Positions 5,718 to 12,871 of a stretch of 17,219 nt of DNA are shown here, piece by piece (positions within the stretch are counted from its first letter, which is position 1; each line of letters starts with the position of its first letter). The stretch comes from CALLMJ01 sp964493765 (lineage in GTDB: Bacteria > Bacteroidota > Bacteroidia > J057 > CALLMJ01). The notes beneath the pieces are model-generated. The model was not told the origin of the DNA. It did not search any database and saw only the letters and a list, made by a program, of their open reading frames with translations. The stretch spans positions 1 to 17,219 of the forward strand of contig CAZBPK010000126.1 of the NCBI GenBank assembly GCA_964493765.1. Direction: 5' to 3'. The position numbers were made by a program, and so were the translations under genes.

Positions 5718-8705
5718 ATGTCAAACTCAAAAACTTATAAAAGTTTTCCATACTTAAGTACATTTTATTTTTGGAATAGAATCGGAAAAACTGGAAAACA
5801 ACTTTTTTGGATTTCATTTATCACTCTCTTACTATCTGGAATTTATGCTTTTATACCCACTCTATTAAACTTTGAGTTTTTTGTTCCTTATCATTCTTTA
5901 GCAGAACATTTTATAGACAATTTAAGCATCAAAAAATCTGAGGAGGGTTTTCCTATTGAGACTTATGCCCCTGTTTTTTATAATTTTCAAGTTTTTATAG
6001 CAGACAAAATTCAGGTGGGATTAATTCCAATGTTAATTTATTTAACTTTTTTTTCTGTTAGTTGGAGTTTATTATTGGCTGTTTCTAGCAAAATTGAAGG
6101 ATTTATCTTCTATTTGATATATTTCCTTTTCGGTTCAACAATGATTTTTTCTCAAGCGGGTTTATGTTTGTTGGGTGCCGACCCAATGCGTTTAGCTTCT
6201 TTCAGTATCATTATGGTTTTCATTTTATTAGCCTATCGTTATAAAAATGCAGAAGAACCCATAGCTTTATATCAACAATTTTTTCGTTTTTTATTTTTAT
6301 TTATAATTTACTTTTTAAGTATTGTAATTTTTCAGGGTAAAAATGAAATCTTTCATTTTGCCTATTATTCCTTTCCTATTTCTGCTATTCTCACTTTAAT
6401 TTTTATTCTCTGGACTTCAAAAGATATTGCTTTTGCGGTGGTATTATGGGCAACCAACTCCAAAGAAGCCAAAAAACGTAAAGACGTAGAAATTATATAT
6501 TTTCTTATCTTTTTAACTTTTTTATTAGGACTTTATTGGACTTTGATTTTATATTTTCATGTGAGTTTACCCAAATTGATTAGTCCTATATTAGTTTTAT
6601 GGATTTCTGCTTCATTATCATTTTTAAGTTCACAAGCATTTTACGCAGAAGTTCAAGAAAATTTTTCAGGGAATTTACCATTTATTATTTTACATAACGC
6701 ATTAGCAATCCTATCTTTAGGATTTATTGGTTGGTTAGGATTTAACGCAGAACCTCTTGTAATTTTACAAATTGAAAGATTTGTTGCCTTCTTTTTAACT
6801 GCATTTTCCTTAGGAACTTTATTGTTTTTATACTTTAATTTTCATGGATTATTAAAATTTCGTGCTAATTTATTTTTTGTTTTAAGTCAACCGAATACAT
6901 TATCATTTAAAGCCATATTTTTAGGTGCTTTAGCAGCGTTAGTGGTTACAGAGGGTTATCATAAATGGAGAAGTATTAATCTTTTTATGAGTTCTTATTT
7001 TAATCAATTAGCTGATTATCAATTAATTTTAGGAAATATAAAAGAAGCTTCTAATTATTATATCAACTCAAGAGTAGCGGCAATAGGTAACCCTAAAGCC
7101 AATTATAATTATGGTTGCATTAATGGAAATAATGATGAACAGAGGGTAGATGTTTTAGAAATGTACAAAGCTTCTTACGAAGTCATTTCATTTGATGCCG
7201 CTGAACTCAATTTAGGTTTTTATCAAAAAAATTCTAGACAATCTATTGACTATTATTTGAAACTCAAAAAATTTTCTGATAAAATATACAACAATTTAGG
7301 TTACTTTTATTATAAAATTGGCAATTTGGATTCTGCAGTGATTTGTTGGAAAAAGACATTAGAATTAAATCCCAATTTTTATGAAGCTTATTCCAATTTG
7401 GCTGTACTTTATCAAATCAATGGAAAAAAAGATTGGTCTAAAAAATTTGCCAAACAAATACCAGATAATTCAAAAAGTGTTCATAATCAAGTAAATTTAT
7501 TATATCTATCATTGGCTTTAGATACTCATTTTGTAGCGATGAGAAATTATTTAGAGGATAGTTTATATACTTTAAACTACAACCAAGCCATCATTCAATT
7601 ACAATATCAAGACCCTCAAAAAGCCATGGAAATGGTTAAAAAATTAGAGAAAAAATTTGATAATGAATATCTTCCATTTGTATATTTAAAAATGTTATCT
7701 CATTTATGGCAAGGGAATGTTTTTGCGGGTCAAGATATGGCTAGATATATCTCTGAATATTTTCCTGATTATCAAAAACAAGTTTGGCATACCGTTGGTA
7801 GCTTTTATTATTTTTTAAATATGCCTGAAATGGCAATAGAGCCATTCAAAAAAGCTGAAAATTCTGTAGATACATTGAATGCAGTTTTTATGCAACTTCT
7901 TGCTGGTCATCATGATATTTCAATTAATGACTTAGATTACGCAAGGTCTCAAACACCTCAATATTTAGATCAAATTATTCATGAACAATCTATGATTTTT
8001 AAAGCCTATGAATTGGATAATTTAGCAGAATGGAATTTTGAAAATATTAGTTATTACGAAGCTTTACGTGGTGCACGTTATTCTACAATGGCTGACAAAT
8101 TGAAATCTACAGAGTTTTTCTTAGATAAACTTAAAAACTTTAAACAAAACCCTAAAACTTGGTTACAAATTTTGGAATCATTTATTCATTTTGAAGATAA
8201 AAGAATGTTAGCTGCAGCAGACTCTGCATTGTTTCATTATCCAAATAATCCTGAAATTCAAGCTGTTTCTGAATACATTTACGCCCTAAATCAAAAAAAT
8301 ATTGATAAGTTCAAAAATACTGCTGTAAGCAATGATTTTGTTCGTTTTTATAAAGCAAAAACGGCTTTTATCCTAAAAGATTATAAAAAAGCAGAAGAAA
8401 TTTTACAGACTATCTTTCAGCACAATCCTTATGAATCCAATGCTGTGGTTTTAATGGCAGATGTTTATAAAGCCAAAAAACATGATGATAAAGAAATAGA
8501 GTTGCTCTCTAAAGCATTAGTAAAAAATGAAAAAAGTTATAAAATTTGGTATCGTTATTATCAGTATCAAAGAGAACATCAATTTAAAGATGATTTACAA
8601 GTTGCAATGGAAAATTTATTGAAATATGCTCCTTCTAATTTGAGGGAAAAAATCAAAAAAGATTATTTAGAGTTTCAAGAAAAATTCTCTAAAGAGAATG
8701 GATAG
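5718..8705 (+). CDS. Large multi-pass membrane protein with a C-terminal TPR-like domain
   Basis: I do not recognise a specific gene. The 995-residue product has two halves. Residues ~1-420 contain about eleven hydrophobic segments rich in Phe, Leu and Ile, for example LFWISFITLLLSGIYAF, FRFLFLFIIYFLSIVIF and AIFLGALAALVVTEGY. Residues ~430-995 are soluble and helical with TPR-like repeats. The clearest is NNLGYFYYKIGNLDSAVICW with KKTLELNPNFYEAYSNLAVLY (about 523-565); others begin WHTVGSFYYFLNMPEMAIEP and AVVLMADVYKAKKHDDKEIE. The TPR half probably faces the periplasm or cytoplasm as a docking scaffold; topology cannot be settled by eye. No glycosyltransferase or ligase motif was found. I chose ATG 5718 because it sits just behind a -7 element; the upstream 20 in-frame residues begin at TTG and look like intergenic sequence. 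Transcribed alone, ending in a strong terminator. Confidence 0.8.
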   Translation: MSNSKTYKSFPYLSTFYFWNRIGKTGKQLFWISFITLLLSGIYAFIPTLLNFEFFVPYHSLAEHFIDNLSIKKSEEGFPIETYAPVFYNFQVFIADKIQVGLIPMLIYLTFFSVSWSLLLAVSSKIEGFIFYLIYFLFGSTMIFSQAGLCLLGADPMRLASFSIIMVFILLAYRYKNAEEPIALYQQFFRFLFLFIIYFLSIVIFQGKNEIFHFAYYSFPISAILTLIFILWTSKDIAFAVVLWATNSKEAKKRKDVEIIYFLIFLTFLLGLYWTLILYFHVSLPKLISPILVLWISASLSFLSSQAFYAEVQENFSGNLPFIILHNALAILSLGFIGWLGFNAEPLVILQIERFVAFFLTAFSLGTLLFLYFNFHGLLKFRANLFFVLSQPNTLSFKAIFLGALAALVVTEGYHKWRSINLFMSSYFNQLADYQLILGNIKEASNYYINSRVAAIGNPKANYNYGCINGNNDEQRVDVLEMYKASYEVISFDAAELNLGFYQKNSRQSIDYYLKLKKFSDKIYNNLGYFYYKIGNLDSAVICWKKTLELNPNFYEAYSNLAVLYQINGKKDWSKKFAKQIPDNSKSVHNQVNLLYLSLALDTHFVAMRNYLEDSLYTLNYNQAIIQLQYQDPQKAMEMVKKLEKKFDNEYLPFVYLKMLSHLWQGNVFAGQDMARYISEYFPDYQKQVWHTVGSFYYFLNMPEMAIEPFKKAENSVDTLNAVFMQLLAGHHDISINDLDYARSQTPQYLDQIIHEQSMIFKAYELDNLAEWNFENISYYEALRGARYSTMADKLKSTEFFLDKLKNFKQNPKTWLQILESFIHFEDKRMLAAADSALFHYPNNPEIQAVSEYIYALNQKNIDKFKNTAVSNDFVRFYKAKTAFILKDYKKAEEILQTIFQHNPYESNAVVLMADVYKAKKHDDKEIELLSKALVKNEKSYKIWYRYYQYQREHQFKDDLQVAMENLLKYAPSNLREKIKKDYLEFQEKFSKENG

Positions 8706-8725
8706 TAATTTTTAGATAAATTTCT

Positions 8726-8770
8726 AAAAAAAAGAAATCCGCATTCTAATTGCGGATTTTTCTGTTTTTA
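8726..8770. terminator. Bidirectional intrinsic terminator
   Basis: AAATCCGCA (8735-8743) pairs perfectly with TGCGGATTT (8751-8759) around a seven-base loop. The stem is flanked by an A run (8726-8733) and by T runs after it, so it can act in both directions. It separates the TPR protein from the convergent minus-strand lipoprotein gene. Confidence 0.85.
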
Positions 8771-8792
8771 AGACCTTAAAAGACTTTGGAAA

Positions 8793-9293
8793 TTATTGTT
8801 TTTCGTATTTTTCCTCGTCTTTGTTGTAAAAGAAACTTAAATCTTTATATTTTTCAAAAAAAGCTTTTAAATCAGCTGATTTTGTAAATTTCTCATCAAT
8901 ATTATCCGTAACCTCATACAATTTGAATTGTTTTCTTTCTTTGTTTAATTCAATTTTGTAGAAGTAATACTTATCATCTTTTTGTAAGTTAAGGAAAACT
9001 ATATTTCCAAGTGTTGTACTATGGCCGATATATTTATCACTATTATATTTTTTATCGGTAGAACTATAATTAAATTCTTCAAAAATATAATGCATATCGT
9101 CTTTTTTGGTAACCTCATAATATTTAGGATTTTCTTCTGAGGAAGAGGATACTTTTACCCATTTGCCTAAATACTCTTTATTGATCTTTTCTTTCGGTTC
9201 ATCTAATGGAACATCAGAAGAATAAGGACAACCCGTTAAAAATAAAACAAAAGGCAAAAACCATAGCCATTGAAAAGAAATGTATTTTTTCAT
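8793..9293 (-). CDS. Hypothetical lipoprotein
   Basis: The 166-residue protein has a lipoprotein signal peptide ending in FLTGC (lipid attachment at Cys22), followed by PYSSDVPLDEP, a start I associate with a recurrent Bacteroidota lipoprotein family. The mature part is rich in Lys, Tyr, Asp and Glu and consists of short predicted strands (KWVKVSSSS, YYEVTKKDDMHYIFEEF, NIVFLNLQ, YYFYKIELN), as in small beta-barrel or lipocalin-like lipoproteins. The function is unknown. The gene lies 47 bases after the diheme peroxidase on the same strand, so it could be the last gene of the copper-linked operon. However, a TATATTTG element in the gap (minus strand, 9319-9312) could give it its own transcription; no matching -33 box is visible. 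Confidence 0.75.
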   Translation of the reverse strand: MKKYISFQWLWFLPFVLFLTGCPYSSDVPLDEPKEKINKEYLGKWVKVSSSSEENPKYYEVTKKDDMHYIFEEFNYSSTDKKYNSDKYIGHSTTLGNIVFLNLQKDDKYYFYKIELNKERKQFKLYEVTDNIDEKFTKSADLKAFFEKYKDLSFFYNKDEEKYEKQ

Positions 9294-9311
9294 GATTTTG
9301 TAAATTTACCG

Positions 9312-9319
9312 CAAATATA
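9312..9319 (-). promoter_or_regulatory. Possible -7 element for the small lipoprotein gene
   Basis: On the minus strand these bases read TATATTTG, a match to TAnnTTTG, ending 18 bases before the ATG at 9293. I see no TTTG/TTG at the expected -33 distance, so this may be a weak or chance match. Confidence 0.35.
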
Positions 9320-9340
9320 AAAACTTTTTGTCTAAAACTA

Positions 9341-10402
9341 TTAAAATTCAGAAAATCTTTTATTCTGAATAAAACTTTTATCGGTTAATGTTTTGAGAAA
9401 AGCAATAATATCTTCTTTTTCCTGTGTATTCAAAGGAATTTTATTAATTAAAAGCGGGTCTAAATTAGGATAGTTTTGGATACCTTCGGAATAATGATTT
9501 AGGACATCCATTAATGTAGGAAACCTTCCATCGTGCATATAAGGAGCTGTTAATTCTACGTTTCTTAAACTGGGGACTTTGAATTTTCCTTCATCACCCT
9601 CTAATAAAGAAATTTCATAGCGTCCTTTGTCAATACTAAAAAAATGCTGAACACCATTATTTCTAAAACTTTCATCAGTAAATAAAGGTTCTTTATGGCA
9701 GGTTTCACAATGCTGTTTAAATAAGTTATATCCCCTTTGTTCTTGTTCAGAAAACTGGGTTTTTCCTTTTTTTACTTCATCATATTTGGATTTATCCGAA
9801 ATAAACAAAGCCATGAAATGTCCTAATGCTACTAACATCTTAGTAGATGTAATTTCTTCACTTCCAAAGGCTTCTTTGAACATGTTAGGATAAACTTTGC
9901 TTCTTTTGAGTTTTTCTACAATATTAGGCAAACTTTCGTCCATTTCCACAGGACTCGTAATGGCATTAATAGCCACCAATTCTAGGTTAAGAATGCCACC
10001 GTCCCATAAAAAATTTTTTTGCCACATCAAATTTTGGATTGGTAGAGCATTTCTTCTGCCTAATAAATCATCTATACCATGGCTTACATCATGCCCATGT
10101 TGTGTAAAGGCAGAAGTCTGAATATGGCAACTTCCACAGGCAATAGTGCTATCACGAGACAAAATAGGGTCATAAAACAATCTTTTGCCTAATGCAAAGC
10201 TTTTTTCATTGATTTTACTTACATCAAAAGGTTGTTGGACATCAGGAAAATGCTCAGGCTTATAAAATCCTTGAAATGGCTCAGTTGTGACTAGGCTGTC
10301 TTGCTTATCCTCTTTCTTACAACCTAAAAACAAAAAAATAATAACCACCATCCCCTTAACGAGGGAATGGCGGATAAAACTTGCTTTATGAAAATGCTTC
10401 AT
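9341..10402 (-). CDS. Diheme cytochrome-c peroxidase family protein, MauG/MbnH-like lipoprotein
   Basis: Two haem c sites are visible: CGSCH (Cys89, Cys92, His93) and CETCH (Cys232, Cys235, His236). Other family landmarks are LGKRLFYDPILSRD (71-84), RRNALPIQN (116-124), WDGG (133-136), SPVEMDE (150-156), VPSLRNVELTAPYMHDGRF (276-294) and a final ETLKE-like EKEDIIAFLKTL helix. A lipoprotein-type signal (IIFLFLGC, Cys28) predicts anchoring in the periplasm or outer membrane. Relatives either reduce hydrogen peroxide (CcpA) or modify a partner protein's tryptophan (MauG, MbnH). The gene directly follows an MbnP-like gene with a 21-base gap, and that pairing favours the MbnH-type role: oxidising a Trp of MbnP to kynurenine. 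A true peroxidase role cannot be excluded by sequence alone. Confidence 0.9.
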   Translation of the reverse strand: MKHFHKASFIRHSLVKGMVVIIFLFLGCKKEDKQDSLVTTEPFQGFYKPEHFPDVQQPFDVSKINEKSFALGKRLFYDPILSRDSTIACGSCHIQTSAFTQHGHDVSHGIDDLLGRRNALPIQNLMWQKNFLWDGGILNLELVAINAITSPVEMDESLPNIVEKLKRSKVYPNMFKEAFGSEEITSTKMLVALGHFMALFISDKSKYDEVKKGKTQFSEQEQRGYNLFKQHCETCHKEPLFTDESFRNNGVQHFFSIDKGRYEISLLEGDEGKFKVPSLRNVELTAPYMHDGRFPTLMDVLNHYSEGIQNYPNLDPLLINKIPLNTQEKEDIIAFLKTLTDKSFIQNKRFSEF

Positions 10403-10423
10403 TTTTATTTTTTTATAGATTTC

Positions 10424-11239
10424 TTAATGAATATGATCAAAAGTAATCATATCGGCATAATTATTAGCTATAGTGCTAGAAGCAGGGCTAGCCATAATAG
10501 TTGGTTGTGTTTTTACATCAAATGTTGTGGGTGTTTGGAACATCTCTAAGGGGTTCACATAACAATGGATATTAGGATTTTTGTTAGAATTAATTTCTAC
10601 ATTTTGACCGAACATTAACTCTACAGTCTTGATGTTATTGATTGTAGGCGAATTATAGCCACCAAATAAACCGATATGATATTTGAATTTATTTTGTAAA
10701 CTATCAGGGATTCCGGGGCAAGTTCCTTCCGCTTTCACGAAAATATAACCTGTATTCCAAGACCAATACATTCCTTGAGCACCAGTTGCAGGATCTAATA
10801 CACCTGTTCTTTGCTCTATAGGCGCCGCCGATTTTAAACTATCTACCCCTATTATAAACTTCACTCCTTTGTATTTCCCCGCAGGAATATTTTTAAAATG
10901 AAGTTCTTGACTTTCCATGTCATCGGCTTTGACTAAGAAATAACAACTATCCTTAGGAACTGTATACAGGCTTCCATCTTCTTTAATGAATTGGAAGTTA
11001 CTTACATAGTAATTAAACATGGTAAACTTAACCGTATCCCCATTAGCATTGACATAATTTTCATTTAAGTAGAACTTTAAATTTCCTACTCTGTTTTCTA
11101 AATGAATATGTGTTTCCCCAGGTTGTTGAGGAGTTGGAGTATCATGATTATGATCATCTTCTTTTTTCTTACAAGCAGTTATGCTTAACGCTAACGAAAT
11201 TACTAATATTTGAAATATGTTTTTAAATTCTTTTTTCAT
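10424..11239 (-). CDS. MbnP-like copper-binding lipoprotein
   Basis: The 271-residue protein has a lipobox SITAC (Cys23) and then a His/Asp-rich linker, DDHNHD (28-33) and THIH (43-46). The mature domain is the MbnP-like beta domain: FYLNENYVNANGDTVKFTMFNYYVSNFQF (56-84), then DPATGAQGMYWSWNTGYIFVKAEG (149-172), which contains the diagnostic Trp pair W159 and W161 before GY. The chain ends with FDHIH. In characterised MbnP proteins, one conserved tryptophan is oxidised to kynurenine by the partner diheme enzyme MbnH, and this creates a copper(I) site. Which of W159 and W161 plays that part here cannot be read by eye. The gene precedes the MbnH-like gene by 21 bases and follows the CDICGC barrel gene by 44 bases, all on one strand. 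Family assignment is strong; copper binding is inferred. Confidence 0.88.
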   Translation of the reverse strand: MKKEFKNIFQILVISLALSITACKKKEDDHNHDTPTPQQPGETHIHLENRVGNLKFYLNENYVNANGDTVKFTMFNYYVSNFQFIKEDGSLYTVPKDSCYFLVKADDMESQELHFKNIPAGKYKGVKFIIGVDSLKSAAPIEQRTGVLDPATGAQGMYWSWNTGYIFVKAEGTCPGIPDSLQNKFKYHIGLFGGYNSPTINNIKTVELMFGQNVEINSNKNPNIHCYVNPLEMFQTPTTFDVKTQPTIMASPASSTIANNYADMITFDHIH

Positions 11240-11283
11240 AACGATTAATTTTTTGTTTTTTTTGTGTTTTTTTAATAATTTTT

Positions 11284-12198
11284 TTAAAATAAAAATAATA
11301 AGTTTGTTGTTAAACGAGGCAACATTTTAATATGTTTTTCCCCTATATTTTGATAAATGGGCAACCAAGTATTAACACCTATCCCCCATCTACCTTTGTA
11401 TAAATCTATTCCAGCCGATGCCCCTATTGCATTACCGCCCGTATATCTAACCCATTGATTTTCTTTTTTATCTTGTTGATAATTTTCATAAGAAAACCCT
11501 ATTTGAGGCAAGATAGAAAGAGACGGTCTGTATTTCCAGTAAAATACCCTTAACGCAGTACTTAACCGATTACCAAAATGATAACCATAACGATTAAGTG
11601 TATTGAACTGATAGGTCATCTCTGTATTAAATCCTAACGATTTGCGTTTAACAGTGTACAGAAAACTGAGAGGTATATCCCAAGAAGCTGTTCCCATTTG
11701 AAAACCGGGCAAAATCAAATCTTTGTAAACAATCGTATTTTGATATTTCCCCGTAGGCAACTTAACACCTGCTCCTATTAGAAGCGAATGCTTAAATTGC
11801 GAAGCTACACTATCAGGCGTTTTCCAGATATTGTAAAGAAGATTAAAACTTACATCTCCTATCCCGTAAGAATAAAGAGTAATATTATCCTCTTTTCTTT
11901 GGTTCATAATATACGGAAATATGCCAATAATTTGAATTTTGTTATTCCATTGATATTTCCCCCAAATTTCTGTACTCAACGATTTATCGTTAGAATATAT
12001 CAACTTATCTCCCGCAAAAAGCGGTGGATGTTTTACCCTGTATGTTCTTAGGTTAGATCTTAACCCTAAAAAGTGTTTACGATATTGAGGCAACAACCCA
12101 AAGTAACTCCCACTCACAGAACAACCACAAATATCGCAACCCCACAGAAAGCTAAAATCTATTAGGAACAATATACTGAAAATTAAATACTTGTTCAT
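11284..12198 (-). CDS. Outer-membrane beta-barrel-like protein with N-terminal CDICGC motif
   Basis: The 304-residue product has a signal peptide (MNKYLIFSILFLIDFSFLWG). The mature protein begins immediately with CDICGCS (Cys21, Cys24, Cys26), then GSYFGLLPQYRKHFLGLRSNLR. The rest is alternating aromatic/polar strands typical of an outer-membrane barrel, for example HSLLIGAGVKLPTGKYQ, GFNTEMTYQFNTLNRYGYHF and GGNAIGASAGIDLYKGRWGIG, and it ends in the classic terminal Phe (LLFLF). Proteins of this type are often labelled 'transporter' without evidence. A CxxCxC cluster at the extreme N-terminus suggests a metal ligand in the periplasm. Lipidation at Cys21 is possible, but Trp at -2 is unusual for a lipobox. 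Its place between the small Cys protein and the MbnP/MbnH pair suggests a role in copper passage or capture at the outer membrane; this is inference. Confidence 0.78.
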   Translation of the reverse strand: MNKYLIFSILFLIDFSFLWGCDICGCSVSGSYFGLLPQYRKHFLGLRSNLRTYRVKHPPLFAGDKLIYSNDKSLSTEIWGKYQWNNKIQIIGIFPYIMNQRKEDNITLYSYGIGDVSFNLLYNIWKTPDSVASQFKHSLLIGAGVKLPTGKYQNTIVYKDLILPGFQMGTASWDIPLSFLYTVKRKSLGFNTEMTYQFNTLNRYGYHFGNRLSTALRVFYWKYRPSLSILPQIGFSYENYQQDKKENQWVRYTGGNAIGASAGIDLYKGRWGIGVNTWLPIYQNIGEKHIKMLPRLTTNLLFLF

Positions 12199-12223
12199 AC
12201 ATTGGAAAATTGATTAATTCAAA

Positions 12224-12259
12224 GATTGTAATTAACTCATTGATTGTAATTAACTCATT
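12224..12259. repeat. Perfect tandem duplication of 18 bases spanning a stop codon
   Basis: GATTGTAATTAACTCATT occurs at 12224-12241 and again directly at 12242-12259. The right-hand copy encodes the last codons (Met-Ser) and the TAA of the small Cys protein on the minus strand. The left-hand copy fills the short spacer before the barrel gene. A simple replication-slippage duplication explains it. Confidence 0.9.
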
Positions 12260-12627
12260 TTCCACTGTGGGGGCGGTGATACGGGAGAAGCAAAGACCTC
12301 TGTCTCTTGTAAACGATAAATGTCTATCAAAGTAAAAAATACTTCCTTGTAAGCAACCTTAAAAATAAAAACTTCCTCAAAAAATAACTCAGACTTTAAT
12401 TTAGATAACGAAAAAAAATTGTTTTCTTGTTTAGGACTTTCATCAATCTGTTTATTCAGATAACATTTTCCTTTGCAATGTTGATTTTCATTGAACCTAT
12501 TTTCACAATACATAGAAGCAATTTCTTCTTGATATTGTGAATACAAATATATTACAGCATTCCTGTAAATTAGCTGAAAGCTAAACAGAAAAACCATAAT
12601 ATAATGTATAAAATACTTTAGGTTCAT
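12250..12627 (-). CDS. Small membrane-anchored Cys-motif protein, first gene of the copper-linked operon
   Basis: From the ATG at 12627 the protein has 125 residues. One hydrophobic N-terminal segment (YFIHYIMVFLFSFQLIYRNAVIYLY) acts as a signal or anchor. It is followed by IASMYCENRFNENQHCKGKCYLNKQ with Cys41, Cys51 and Cys55. This is the pattern of a small Bacteroidota family (CEN…CNGKCYL) often met next to copper or other metal-transport genes. The tail is Pro-rich (SPVSPPPQ). I know of no biochemical function; three Cys suggest metal binding or a disulfide. A start at 12663 would lie upstream of the promoter's -7 element and so cannot be used from that transcript. ATG 12627 is within a few bases of the predicted transcription start. 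Confidence 0.72.
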   Translation of the reverse strand: MNLKYFIHYIMVFLFSFQLIYRNAVIYLYSQYQEEIASMYCENRFNENQHCKGKCYLNKQIDESPKQENNFFSLSKLKSELFFEEVFIFKVAYKEVFFTLIDIYRLQETEVFASPVSPPPQWKMS

Positions 12628-12632
12628 TTTCA

Positions 12633-12663
12633 CAAAAATATAACATAGTTTCGTTTGGGGCAA
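12633..12663 (-). promoter_or_regulatory. Promoter of the MbnP/MbnH-type operon, near-leaderless
   Basis: On the minus strand, TTG (12663-12661) and TATTTTTG (12640-12633) are 20 bases apart, fitting the Bacteroidota -33/-7 pattern. The start of transcription would fall around 12626-12629, almost on the ATG at 12627. The message would therefore have little or no 5' leader. No obvious operator palindrome was seen. Confidence 0.65.
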
Positions 12664-12793
12664 TATGTAAAGTTATAAAAGTATCTAAAATTTTGATAAT
12701 CAGGAATAAAAAATTATAACTTTTGTCAAAACAAAAAGAGTGCTATCCTTATGAAGGATTTTTATGAAAAATTTCAAATACTAAAAATTTTAC

Positions 12794-12801
12794 TATCTTT
12801 G
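12794..12801 (+). promoter_or_regulatory. Possible -7 element for the type IIG-like enzyme
   Basis: TATCTTTG at 12794-12801 fits TAnnTTTG. There is no TTTG at -33; the nearest similar tetramer is TTTC at 12772-12775 with an 18-base spacing. The leader to the ATG at 12872 would be about 65 bases. Confidence 0.45.
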
Positions 12802-12871
12802 AAGCGTATTGTATAAATTCACTACTTGTAAAACTTTTCACTAGAATTTATCATAACCTATATGGATACCG

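Noticed and set aside
9897..10549. Plus-strand open frames opposite the diheme peroxidase and MbnP-like genes
   Set aside because: They are antisense to well-supported genes with intact motifs and have no recognisable content.
11788..12051. Plus-strand frame of 87 codons opposite the barrel gene
   Set aside because: Antisense shadow; the minus strand carries a signal peptide, strands and terminal Phe.
12224..12259. 18-bp direct repeat as an attachment site of an integrated element
   Set aside because: The two copies are directly adjacent with nothing between them, and no integrase is present.
12721..12763. Two short hairpins (TTTTGT/ACAAAA and ATCCTT/AAGGAT followed by Ts) as terminator or riboswitch
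   Set aside because: Stems are only six pairs, there is no upstream plus-strand gene to terminate, and nothing matches a known riboswitch.
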